DNA of 64,000 bases, taken from Cryptomeria japonica (Eukaryota; Streptophyta; Pinopsida; Cupressales; Cupressaceae). How positions within the stretch are numbered: the stretch's first letter is position 1; each line of letters begins with the position of its first letter. The notes under the pieces were generated by a model that was given only the letters and a program-made list of their open reading frames with translations, was not told the origin of the DNA and did not search any database. Both the position numbers and the translations under genes were made by a program. The stretch covers positions 309,144,450-309,208,449 of the forward strand of contig NC_081408.1 in assembly GCF_030272615.1 (NCBI RefSeq), in the 5' to 3' direction. Shown here piece by piece: positions 10,534 through 20,759 of this stretch.

Positions 10534-12402
10534 TTAGAGTGCTTGATCCAAGATTGTTTTATGAGAGGGTGACAGGCGCAATAGCTCTAAAATGGATATA
10601 AGCGCAGGGGTTTTGTCTAATTGTTCCACAAGATTGTACTGCTTTGGGATGGAGGTGGTGCCTTGTGGAGCTGCCTTTATGGTGACCTTGCCACGACGTG
10701 TAACAACATTGCAATTTGAGGTGGGATTTTTGAAGGTGATAGTCGCAATTTGTTCACTGGCATCATACAGGTGATTGACAGTGTAATTATACGCAGCCTG
10801 CGTATAATCAGTGGTATCAGGACCTCGTCTGGAAGTGGAAGGACCCCTTTGATCTTGTGATGGAAGTGGATTCTTGAACATCTGATGATCATTATTGGTT
10901 GTTTTTGGGTCATGCCCTTCAATTTCAATTTCTCCTCGGTCAATAAGATCCTGAATGAGATCTTTCAATCGGTGACAATTACTTGTCTTGTGTCCTCTTC
11001 CTTGATGGAACTCACAATGTTCAGTATCTCTCCACCATGCCGGTTTGACTTGAGGCTCATAATTTGATAACTTAGGTAAAGTGATCAAATTCTGAGAAAT
11101 GAGTTGTCGCATCACTGTTTCAATGGGTTCCCCTAAGGGAGTGTATGTGCGTTTTTGTTTTTGTGGACGAGGTCTTGGTTCATCATGAGATGTGATGCGA
11201 CCTTGATTAGGAAGAACATTTGTGTTATTTTGAGGTGGAGGATTTTGTCCTGCAAATCGAACCACAGGTTGTGCATTTTGGATAGTCCGAGCATCCACAA
11301 CTCCATCGTTAACGATATTCTTATTCTTGTTCCAGAAGTTCGGTTTATCGCTATTGAAGCGCGGGCGAGGACCATCTTTGGGTTCATTAAAGATTTTGAT
11401 GAGTCCTTTCTTGATGAGTGCCCATTCACATTTTATACCCTTGGTGATCATATCATTAAAAGAATCTGTATCTTTGACATCCAGGTGAAATTCCATTTCT
11501 TCGTTTAAGTTGGAAATGAAAATTTCCACTAGTTCTCGTTCAGGTAACTGAAGAGAACGTCTGCTAGACATTTGGCGCCATCGTTGCAGAAATACTGAGA
11601 ATAATTCACCTGGTTTTTGTTTGGTGTTGCATAGATCAGCCATGGTGATGTCGCGTTCAATATTATAAGAATAATGAGATAGGAACTTCTGGATGAGTTC
11701 CTCAAATGTTCTAATGCCACCTGGTAGTCGGGAAAACCATGATGTGGTTGTTCCTCCCAAGCTTTGGGGAAAAAGGCGCATTAAGTATGTGTCTTCATAT
11801 GCAACTTTGAGACAAGCGGAATGAAATTCTCGGACATGATCGCGGGGATCTCCCTTTCCTCTATATTTTTCGAATTTTGGTGTTTCGAATCCGCGTGGAA
11901 AGGGTGGCATATAAAGATTCCTATCAAACGGATAGGGACAGATGTCGTTAAGTGAGAATTGATTGGTCTTAACACCACTATGAAGTTGTTGGGCGAGATT
12001 CTCAACTTGTTGCCGCAACATCTCTATTTCATTAGGAGGAGGAGGTGGTGGGTTACCTCGAGGGATGTTATATCTGATGGGATCTCTACGCCTTTCCTCC
12101 TCATGGCGGCTTTGTCTTTCTGATGCTTGTCTTAATTGGGCAAGATCAAAGTCTGAGGGGAGTTTGGCTCCTTCTTGAGCGAGTTTTAAGAAGTGAGCAT
12201 CTGCGTTGCTCCTTAGTATTTCATCAAATAATCTGTTAAAATGAGGGTTATGCTGAACCCTTTCGATTGTTGAAGGAGTGGGTGTACCTGGGTTTTCATC
12301 ATTCCCATTTCCTCCAAGTGCTTCTTGAAATTCATTGAGGTTGTCCTCTTCTTCCTCAATTTCTATTTCTCGTTGCCTTGATCGTGATCGGGTTTGAGCC
12401 AT
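10534..12402 (-). CDS. Tat Gag (capsid/nucleocapsid) part of the polyprotein
   Basis: The 622-codon open stretch starts at the first methionine (MAQTRSRSRQREIEIEEEED) and ends at TAA 10536-10534, a premature stop because the frame continues into the protease. The N-terminus is acidic and then proline-rich (PPPPPPNEIEMLRQQV). The retrotransposon Gag domain lies at about codons 190-290 (WFSRLPGGIRTFEELIQKF, then GELFSVFLQRWRQ). A Cys/His knuckle of the Tat type (CEFHQGRGHKTSNCHRLKDL) sits near codon 465. Gag packages element RNA in cytoplasmic particles. The start is supported by the long gap of non-coding sequence upstream. Confidence 0.92.
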   Translation of the reverse strand: MAQTRSRSRQREIEIEEEEDNLNEFQEALGGNGNDENPGTPTPSTIERVQHNPHFNRLFDEILRSNADAHFLKLAQEGAKLPSDFDLAQLRQASERQSRHEEERRRDPIRYNIPRGNPPPPPPNEIEMLRQQVENLAQQLHSGVKTNQFSLNDICPYPFDRNLYMPPFPRGFETPKFEKYRGKGDPRDHVREFHSACLKVAYEDTYLMRLFPQSLGGTTTSWFSRLPGGIRTFEELIQKFLSHYSYNIERDITMADLCNTKQKPGELFSVFLQRWRQMSSRRSLQLPERELVEIFISNLNEEMEFHLDVKDTDSFNDMITKGIKCEWALIKKGLIKIFNEPKDGPRPRFNSDKPNFWNKNKNIVNDGVVDARTIQNAQPVVRFAGQNPPPQNNTNVLPNQGRITSHDEPRPRPQKQKRTYTPLGEPIETVMRQLISQNLITLPKLSNYEPQVKPAWWRDTEHCEFHQGRGHKTSNCHRLKDLIQDLIDRGEIEIEGHDPKTTNNDHQMFKNPLPSQDQRGPSTSRRGPDTTDYTQAAYNYTVNHLYDASEQIATITFKNPTSNCNVVTRRGKVTIKAAPQGTTSIPKQYNLVEQLDKTPALISILELLRLSPSHKTILDQAL

Positions 12403-15067
12403 TTTGTTTGCAAGTTTGTTTTGAAGTTGATTGAAGATGATGATGAGTGGTGATGAAATGAAAGATTGATGATTGGTGATTTGTGTTGTATGGGGATCTC
12501 TAGCACTTTAAGGTAAATGTAACCGAAATTCCTTCTTTGAATTGCTTGTTTGTTTTGATAAGATTTGATGTGAGAAGGTGTAGAGAAATCTGAGATGTGT
12601 TACAGATTTTGACTACCTAGCAATGAGAGGATTCACTCATGAACTAGTTTTAACCTGCGTAGATGTGTCTCTTAGGATGAGCTTATCCTAGATGTAGAAA
12701 CAATCTAAAAAGTGATGTGATGTGTTTGATTTCAAGCAATATCTAAAAAGGAATCTTGGGACAAGAACCTCTTAATGTTTTGAGAGTTTTGGGATGGATT
12801 GATGATGAAGTGATGATGTATGAATGAGATGATGGATGTTTTGTTTCAACTTTAATAAAAACTTTGTGTTACAAATGGAACAAACGCTACCTCTTCCCTT
12901 TCAGGCGTTGGTGGCACTTCTCGAGCTGTGTTGTAGGTGATACAGATGTTTGGGAAGAAGTTGGGATTAATCTTTCCTCCTTGATTTTTGTGATAACTCA
13001 GAGCTCTATATTGCATAAAAGCTCTGCGGTTCAATGATTCTGAATCAAACTCGTTTGTTTTACCTTGAAGATAGAGATGCATGTGATGTAGAAAGACTCT
13101 ATGTGAGACAAAGATTTGTCTATTGAGATAGAAGAATTTCCTCCTTTTGATCAAAGCCTTTGAGCTTAGTGGTCTCCTTTTCAAGGTGATATTCTGATGA
13201 CACTTCTTCTTTCGCAAGATGTGAAGAATGGTCATAAAAGTTATGACTCTGTGTTGTTTGCACTTTGTTTTTGGTATTTTTGGTTGTGTTGACAGAGGTT
13301 GGATGAATACTTTGTTTTTGGGATTGATTCTCTGATTTTTCTTTTGACAAGAAAACAAAGCAAGCACACAAACACAAAATTGTAGCCTCAAAAGGCACAA
13401 ATGAGTATGGGTCTAGATCAACCCAATCCCTGGACTTGTTTTTGACCCTTCTTTTAGATTTATTTTAAGGTGTAATTCCAAAGCCTGAAGTCGGCTCAAT
13501 TTGCACTAGGTCTGTAAAACGAACACACTTCAAACACTCTTTATCCCTAAGGTCAAATGGCCAGTTGTGATAAATTTAGCCCACATCTTGATATTTCTTC
13601 GACTTTGGTACTACATACCTTATGAATCCCGCCATGGCAGGTAAGGATGTGATATACTAAGTCTTGCACGAGCATAACAAATAGATGATCCCTATGATGG
13701 GGGAGTCACCACTTTTATCAAGCCACAAGTGACCTTTCAAAAAGCTATGTTTCTACTCAAGGAAATATGTATGGTGAGTATCTTGGGAGCAAAACCTTCT
13801 ATGCTCTTGCACTAAAATATACCTCAAATATGCTCAATCAATAGAACGGGTGGGCTACTACTTAAAGGTGTTTAGTCATGTTCGATGTTTTTGGACATAA
13901 GTTCATTCTGCAGTGACTCACTTAAGAGCCTTGTAACTGGTGGTGGGGCCCATTTCTCCTTTCGGCCAGTTACACTGTAGGAACAGCTATACCCAAGGCT
14001 ACAGCTTTCGCTCTCACCTGATTTCTATAGCGGCTCGAAGGATTTACCGCTCGAGGTCGTTCCCAAGAGTATCGATCCCTTGGCAGGCCTCTCTTAAAAA
14101 GATAAAATTTGAGCGTTACTAACACTTTTCTCTTGCACCTAGGACCACGAGAGCCAAGGGAGAGGATAGTGTGTGTTAGAAGTAGGACCACTCGACTAAC
14201 TTTTGTGCACAAGCGTGCCAAACACGAAATTCACTTGTTCTTTTTAATCCAACATTTGCAAAGATGATCTAACTATTTGGAGATGTTGCTCCAACAGCCA
14301 TGGTGTTCATTTTAACTTCAAAGCAATATGTTTTGTAATCTAGAAGTTGAAAATCCCGGTCAACTTAATGAAAAACATGATTGCATGAAGGAAAATTTGT
14401 TTTTGCCAAAAAGAAAGACAAGTGGATTGTTCTTTTTACTGCACCAAAAATTTGAAGTGTGGATTGTGATTTTTTTAAGTCCCAATTGATGCAAGAAAGA
14501 AAGTTTGTTTTGTTGATTTTAAGCACCAAAACAAAATGTATCCCTAACTAGAAAAGAAACAAGTTCTTTTTAAGTTCTTTTTAAGCACTAAATAAAAAAA
14601 AAATTTCGTGATTTTTGTTGTGTTGTTAACCTGCACCAAGAAAAGAAACAAGTTAAGAAAATTAATGCTTAAAGGGGGGGCTTCCACAAGCCTAATTTTT
14701 GATTTTTCGGTTACAAGTCCATTTGGGCAACATTCTGTCGCAATAGCGCTATTCTGTGTTTTTGCAGAAGCGCTGATTTATACGATAGCGCTAGTCTGCG
14801 TGAGCAGAAGCGCTAATTTAAACGGTAGCGTTGAAACAAAACAGAATCCCGAGTAGACAAACGCGCTGAAAGTATGTCAATAGCACTGAAACGGGGACAA
14901 TAGCGCTGAAATGTTGTCAATAGCGCTGGAACATTTTCAATAGCGCTATCTTAGTGTCAATAGCGCTAAAAGAAATCGTTGCAACAGCGCTAAAACGCGT
15001 TCAATAGCGCCGAAGCGCGACCTATGTGGTAATTTCAACAAGAAAAATGTTAATTTCAAAAAAAATC
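12403..15067 (-). other. 5' leader of the Tat element
   Basis: This is 2.7 kb between primer binding site and gag. In element sense it holds the palindromic array (14741-15011) and a 182-codon ORF (13400-12852) with no domain I recognise. Ogre elements have an extra ORF upstream of gag, so this may be its remnant, but codon pattern gives no support. The part at 13930-14220 is less AT-rich than its surroundings and carries no gene I can name. Packaging, dimerisation and splicing signals would be expected here. Confidence 0.6.
14741..15011. repeat. 20-bp periodic array of the palindrome AGCGCT
   Basis: Units of the form CAATAGCGCTgAAA plus six variable bases start at 14858, 14878, 14898, 14918, 14938, 14958, 14982 and 15002. 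A looser set precedes them (14741, 14765, 14785, 14805). I count nine perfect AGCGCT sites and about four one-base variants. The array ends about 55 bp before the primer binding site, so in element sense it opens the leader. Confidence 0.9.
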
Positions 15068-15106
15068 ATCAGAAGGTTGCGTGTTCGATTCACGTCGGGT
15101 TCACCA
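15068..15106 (-). promoter_or_regulatory. Primer binding site, tRNA-Trp type, unusually long match
   Basis: The plus strand reads like the 3' part of a plant tRNA-Trp ending TTCACGTCGGGTTCACCA (15089-15106). In the minus-strand element this is the site to which the primer tRNA pairs. The match to tRNA-Trp as I recall it continues to 15068, 39 bases in all, far beyond the usual 18. It lies two bases (AA) inside the LTR end at 15109, the expected spacing. Confidence 0.82.
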
Positions 15107-15563
15107 AATGATGCCCTCCTAAATGGCAAAATGTTAGTTCTTGATCAAACAACACAAAACACACAAAACGTTAGAGTTAGTCAATCAAGAACTAAAACAT
15201 ATGAAGGCATTCCAAGAGAGATACTAAAAACACATGCTAATGAATCTAACTAAAGAAGTAAGACAATGAGATATCTCCAACTATCTCTTAACATGATATT
15301 AGCTCCTTTCTCCCTTGTTCCTCTCCTCTCCAAGTTCCAAAATAGTGTAGCTCTCAGCAGCTTTTTGCACTATGGATGCTTATGGAGGATTGAGATTTGT
15401 AGAATAGCTCCCAAACATGAAATGAAAAGCTATTTTTAATGCTAAAATGATTGATTTTACCAAAAAGACAAGATTTAGTTATGCTATGCTAAATGCTCTC
15501 TAAAATGGGTATAGTCTAAATGCTTACAAGTTTTCAGGATCTGGATTATGAAGGAATGGGCTC

Positions 15564-15571
15564 TATTTATA
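15564..15571 (-). promoter_or_regulatory. TATA box of the Tat LTR
   Basis: The minus strand reads CCTATAAATAGAG, a near-perfect plant TATA box. Transcription should begin roughly 30 bp further left, near 15535, leaving an R/U5 of about 430 bp before the primer binding site. Confidence 0.75.
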
Positions 15572-15952
15572 GGAAAAATGGAGCAATGGATGGCCAGGAT
15601 TGAAAGGTTTAATCAAGGGTCAAGCTTGAAAGTTGGGGATCCATGTGCATAATTGGCACCAATAAAATAGTGACAAGTGTCAACACAGGATTGAGTTGAA
15701 AGAAGAGGTTGGAGGCATTAAAGGCCTGAGAGGACCTCATGGTTATCTAAAGGCTAAGGGTCAAGTCTAAATTAGGATTACCCACTGGATTTAGGAGTTA
15801 ATGCAAGGATAAACCTTTGTGCAAATGATTAAGAGATAATCATGGTCAAAGCATTAAAGGCTTGATGAGACCTTTGTGGTTGGATAGAGGTTGAGTCAAA
15901 CAAATGTTTTAACCATGTGGGAGGGTTGAATTAACCATTAATGGTTATTGGA

Positions 15953-16070
15953 GACTTTGGGGAATTAAGTGGTTGAAAGTTGGAAGCCTTTAATGGTTTT
16001 CAAAGACTTTGAGGAATTAAGTGGTTGAAAGTTGGAAGCCTTTAATGGTTATAAAAGACTTTGGGGTCTT
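15953..16070. repeat. 52-bp tandem duplication in the LTR U3
   Basis: Units start at GACTTTGGGG 15953, GACTTTGAGG 16005 and a partial third at 16057. The first two differ at only a few bases. Confidence 0.9.
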
Positions 16071-16546
16071 TGAGAAGTGACTCCATTTTGCTTAGGAATG
16101 TGACAATATTTAGGGGATGGATTAGGCTAATTAGGAAGGGGTTAGAAGAATCTAGAAGGTGATTAGATTTTGCAAGTGGATTTGGTGGGTGAGGGAAAAT
16201 AGGATTTTATTAAAATAAAAATTCATTTATTTCAAAATGTGTGCAAGTTGCATTTGTAGGAAAATGCAAGTGGGGGGGGATAATGATTTAAATAAATGTT
16301 TTATTTAATTTATTTAAAAGAGGAAAAGGGAATTTAATTAAATAAATATATTTTATTTATTTAATTGATTTGTATTTGATTTAATGAATTAATTAAAATA
16401 AATTGAATAATTTATTTAATTAATAGAAGAATGTTTGGGGATGAATTAATTAAATATTAATTTAATTAATTGATGGTTAGTGGATTTTTAATCAAATAAA
16501 TACGAAATATTCATTTAATTAAAATGGACAGATTTATGTGACTACA

Positions 16547-18262
16547 GTAATAGATGTGAAAAATATACAAAGAAGACATAAAAAAAAAGAAAAAGTGATG
16601 TGGTTGCAGGATGGATAGATGGTCATTAGATGAAAAGTGAATCAGAGTTGTGGTTCAGAGGTATATAGAGAAGTAACATGAGTATATTTAGGGAATTGTT
16701 ATTTGCATTTTAACAAATGCTTTTTGTATATAGTTCAATCTATTTTTCTTATTGCTTTATAAGATCAATTTTGTATCTTGCCCTGAAGAAGTGATTTTCA
16801 GTAGAGCAAGTCTCTTTTGTATCTTGCCTGAGGTTGTGCATCTCAATCTGCAAGTCCAGAGTAGTAAGCTATTTTGGAAAGAAACCTTTTCTATTGTAAA
16901 ATTGTTACTATATATTGTGAGTTTAATCCTCACCGTGGTTTCCAAATAAAAAAACTTACAATTATTTAACTATTAAGTAATTGTTAATTGTGAACAGTTT
17001 GAGTTTAATAAATAGTTGCCTATTAAATTAATGTATTGTCCTTTAAAATGCCATCTTAATTCATATAATGGGAGACGTTTTAAATCATTCCATCCTAAAA
17101 AAATGTTTTAACAATAATTTTGGATTCCTTTTTAACAAATCGAAAGCTAGTCTAAAATAAATGATTAGTTGGAGTTGAGTGAGTAGTTCTACTTTAGCTG
17201 TATTGTTTATGTAAGAAGTGCCTTACCTTGAGAATCTCTAATTATTCCACTTATTCCTACTTTGTCAAAGATGTTTTGTGAAGCTTCATAAAAAATGTAT
17301 TTGAATTCACCTAGTTGGGTTGGGTCCCAATGTGTTATTCTTGAAATCATAAAAATAAGGCTTTGTTAACGGACACGGACTTGGTAGTTGTTGGCAACCA
17401 ACCAAAAGATCCTTCACATTAGATAAGGTGTGCCTATGGCCAATATTTTATTGTAGATTAGAGTTGTGTTTTGAATGTGGCCATGAGTTTGTCTAAAGTT
17501 TCATTTTATATTTTTGAACACTTTCATTATGGGACCTATATGTTCTGCTGACAAAACGTAGGGTAAGCTAGTGTGGACACTTCTATGGTAATAGTTGATC
17601 ATTCTTTGAGCATTACCTTGGGGGATGGATCATAGATTGATTTCTTAAAAGTGGTTGGCAATTTTGGTCCACATTATTTTGATCATTGGGCATTGAAAAG
17701 ATAATATGTCCTCTTACCATCAAGAGTATATATATATATATAAAAGGAATATTTTGGTAGTCAGTTAAATATAAGTATTTTATAGTTGGTTCCAAGCTTC
17801 CTATGGGAAACCAAGTGCTCTTAAGAATGTGCAAGCATTGGGAGTAGTGTATTAGCTATGTTAGCGTAAGGTCATATAATTGTATCTTAATCTATTTTGC
17901 AATTTACCTAGAGATGTTTATAACATTCTAATTCTCGTTTAAAACCATATCTTAACTTTGCAAGTTGTATGTGGTCTTGGGTAGTTAATACATCCTATAT
18001 CTAGGTGGGGGTTGGAATTTGAAGAAGATACCTCCAACCCCATGATCTTTAAACAAATGTACTTTGTGTTGTTCTTATTCTTGTTCTTGTTGTCAATAAG
18101 TCATGTGAAGCATGTTAGAAGATCTCCCATTTTTATTAGAGGTTGCACAAAGTAAGATTTTTTGTTCTAGCTTTTATTTTATACCAATTTAGGAAGTTTA
18201 TCCCAATTTTAAAGTGGATAGTTGAATTGTAATGGACCTCTCATAAAACATATTGAATCAAA
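16547..18262. other. Inter-element segment with a copia-like LTR remnant
   Basis: No gene. About 16740-16945 looks like an R-U5 remnant of a copia LTR: it ends with TTAATCCTCACCGTGG, a U5 phrase common in plant copia LTRs. Inside it TTTGTATCTTGCC occurs twice (about 16770 and 16816). A TA microsatellite lies at 17727-17742. The rest is AT-rich with nothing I recognise. Confidence 0.45.
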
Positions 18263-18617
18263 TGGACTCAACCTATCCCCATTTAGGAGGGCATCACATA
18301 TGGTTATGAGTAGTCAACTTGTGGCTACTTTAACTCTTAATTAAGTCATATTATCATTATTACATTGCTATCTAGTTAGTTGGGTTGGCCTTAGGACTAA
18401 ATAATCATATTTAGGCTAGACAAGTTGATATACTAGGCAAACATAGGATATATATAGGAGGTATTGAGTCGTATTTTATCATCATATTGTGAAGTGTGTT
18501 CTCATTAGAGACATTTGGAGGTCTGCCGCCTCGAAGTGGCTTATTATTTATGATATTATATATCATTCTCAACATATTTCATATTTTATTTATCATTGCG
18601 TAAGTTATTTCATTACA
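18263..18617 (+). repeat. 5' LTR of gypsy-B
   Basis: It ends TTTCATTACA directly before AA and the primer binding site. The right part (from 18301) matches 51492-51809 closely over about 320 bp. The first about 40 bp align only loosely. A TATA-like ATATATATAGG lies near 18450. The start at TG 18263 is chosen by comparison with the right copy. Confidence 0.75.
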
Positions 18618-18619
18618 AA

Positions 18620-18631
18620 TGGTATCAAAGC
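18620..18631 (+). promoter_or_regulatory. Primer binding site of gypsy-B (initiator tRNA-Met)
   Basis: TGGTATCAAAGC differs by one base from the standard TGGTATCAGAGC complementary to plant initiator tRNA-Met, two bases after the LTR end. Confidence 0.85.
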
Positions 18632-19132
18632 ATGATCTTGGCACCGTGAAGGCAATGAATTCTTCTTCAAAATTGAAGGTCGTTTTGGAAATCACATATC
18701 TCTTAAATTTGTGCGAATTGTTTTTCGATTTTTTAAGGGTTTTTGAAGAATGTATTGAAGCACCTTCACTCTAGTTTTTAGACAAATTGAAGTTTAATTG
18801 AAAGATTTAATACAGAATTATTGTTTCTATCCTAATTTTTTCTAAACACCATAGCTCACAAATTGGAGTGAATTTCTTCATAATTTTTGAAGGGTTTTTG
18901 AGGAGGTCGTTGAAGATTCTACAATCCAAGTTTTAGAGACATTGAAACATAAATAAGGGATTTATTGAAAATTTTGGGTCTCTAATAATTTTTCTCTCAA
19001 GGTTGAAAATCTACCTATTTCATACATTTTTTTCTAGGTAAGTGTTATTTTTACTCTAGAAAGTTACAATAAAAGTTTCACATAATTTAAATTTCATTTC
19101 TGAGATTTATTGCAAAATTATTATTTTCTATC

Positions 19133-20170
19133 ATGACGAGGCCTTCTACAAGAGGCAAAAAGAATTTTTCCACATTGGAAAAAACTCTTGATAAGGATGA
19201 GGGAACAATTGAGGATGTTATCCCTAATGAAGTAATAAATAAGATTAACGAATAATTATCATCAGTGAAGGGGGATACATATCGACTACAAGGAGATATC
19301 CAAAACCCGGGAGCAAATTTATCCGACATAAAGAGCATGTTAACTTCTTATATGAATGGGTCAAGAAAGGATGTCTCAAACAACTAAGTTGAATCATACA
19401 AGTCATTGAGTTTTGATTCAAATTATAATACTCATTTGGGATCTAGGAACTAGATACCAAAAGTTGATATGCACAAGTTTGATAGTAATGATCCACTAAC
19501 ATGGATAAATCAAATGGAGAATTTTTTTTATGTGTATCAAATATCAAGTGGACAAAAGGTGACTATGGCATCATTATATCTAGAGCCAAATAAATTTATT
19601 TGGTATCAATTGCTATTTACTCAATGACAAAAAAGGGTCTCACAATCTCATGGTTAGTTTTTATAGAGGGGCTACAAGTGAAATATAGCAATAGTGTGAC
19701 CAACAACTTCTTCAATCAACTTGCTAAACCTCAACAACTGGGATTTATAAAGGATTACATTCAAAATTTTCAAAATCTATCCATGAGAGAGGATACAATC
19801 ACAGAGGAGAACTTGAATGACTTATTTTTGTGAGGTCTCAAAAAGAACATTGAACGTGAGGTAGGCATGTTTAATCCTACCTCTACAAATGAGTCTTTTG
19901 TCTTAACAAACATGGTAGAAGAGAAATGTTCAATTTTTGGAAAGCAAGTGGTTAGTGGTATAAGAAAGGGTTATCAATGCCTCATTATCAACCCACTGGA
20001 TTAACGCCACAATAAATTAAGGAGAACAAAGAAAAAGGATTATATTTTAATTGTGATAGTAAATGTAGTTGAGGGCATAAATGCATTGAAAATAAGTTGT
20101 TCTATATTGAAGGTCCAAGTGAGGAAGAGGAAGAATCAATACTAAAAAGTAACAAGGAATTAGATGAGGA
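19133..20170 (+). pseudogene. Gypsy-B gag remnant
   Basis: It starts MTRPSTRGKKN. Recognisable chromovirus Gag pieces follow: KVTMASLYLEPNKFIWYQ, then after a frameshift near 19600 ISWLVFIEGLQVKYSN, FNQLAKPQQLGFIKDYIQNF and NLNDLFL. A CCHC knuckle (YFNCDSKCS-GHKC, with an internal stop) lies near 20040-20095. Several stops and at least one frameshift make it non-functional. Confidence 0.8.
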
Positions 20171-20242
20171 ATCACATGATTCCCAAGTGATCATTTCTTG
20201 TCATGCACTTGGTAGTTTATTACCCCACAAACACTCAAAATA

Positions 20243-20530
20243 ATGGGTTTCTTAAAGAAGGAGAAAATAACAATGTTAATAGGCTCGGATAGTACTCATA
20301 ACTTCATCAACAAAAAGTTGGTTACATGTTTGAATTGTTTTATATATCCAGTTCCGATTTTTCAAGCTTTGATTGCAGATGGTGGTACAGTTAGTTGTTC
20401 CAAAAAATGCCATAGTATTAAGTTAGCCATGGGAGATTATCATCTTGATTACGCAATGCATGCTATCTCCATGGGTGCAACATATATTGTTTTGGGAATC
20501 CAATGGCTTACTACCTTGGGAACAATTTAG
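20243..20530 (+). pseudogene. Gypsy-B protease remnant
   Basis: ITMLIGSDSTHNFINKKL corresponds to the aspartic protease active site (normally LIDSGSTHNFI); here Asp is replaced by Gly-Ser, so it cannot be active. It continues to MGATYIVLGIQWLTTLG, the usual end of the retroviral-type protease, then hits a stop. Confidence 0.8.
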
Positions 20531-20759
20531 ATTAACTTTCAAGAACTATTTATGAGATTTAAATCATAAGAAAAGAAAGTGAAGCTAAGGGTTGCGTGCA
20601 AAATCTCCACAAATAATGAGCTCTCATCAAATGCAAAAGTTGCTTAAGAAAGGAGCTAATGGATTTGTGGCTCAATTATGTTCATTGGAAGCCTATCAAC
20701 TAAATGCCCTAATCAAATCCAAATTTATAAGAAATTATAGTATGTCACCTTGTGGTTTT

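Larger units (their letters stand above)
1..16546 (-). mobile_element. Ty3/gypsy LTR retrotransposon, Tat group, 3' LTR outside window
   Basis: In element order (right to left) I see a 5' LTR, a primer binding site, a 2.7-kb leader, one gag-pro-pol frame, a repeat-rich 3' spacer and an antisense extra gene. Tat membership rests on the second RNase H domain between the first RNase H and integrase, the very long untranslated parts, tandem repeats in the 3' spacer and the antisense ORF. All are known traits of the Ogre/Retand/Tat lineages. The RT, second RNase H and integrase catalytic residues are intact, but five stops break the frame, so this copy is not autonomous. The outer LTR edge at 16546 (minus-strand start TGTAG) is a best guess, because the partner LTR is not visible. 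Confidence 0.88.
15109..16546 (-). repeat. 5' LTR of the Tat element
   Basis: On the plus strand it starts with TGATGCCCTCC directly after the primer binding site and probably ends at ACTACA (16546), giving minus-strand ends TGTAGT and GGCATCA. A minus-strand TATA box at 15571-15564 divides U3 (right) from R/U5 (left). U3 contains a 52-bp tandem duplication and an AT-rich ATTAATT section at 16270-16520. The inner edge is firm. The outer edge is inferred without a partner LTR or target duplication. Confidence 0.72.

Noticed and set aside
12852-13400. Leader ORF of 182 codons as a definite Ogre-type ORF1
   Set aside because: Position fits, but sequence gives no domain and another frame in the same place is equally open.
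14741-15011. A CRISPR-like array (also considered for 58646-58920)
   Set aside because: Repeats are 6-10 bp with 10-15 bp variable gaps, inside eukaryotic LTR elements; no cas genes and wrong geometry.
15068-15106. A tRNA-Trp gene or pseudogene
   Set aside because: Only the 3' half is present, no 5' half or anticodon, and it sits two bases from an LTR edge in the orientation of a primer binding site.
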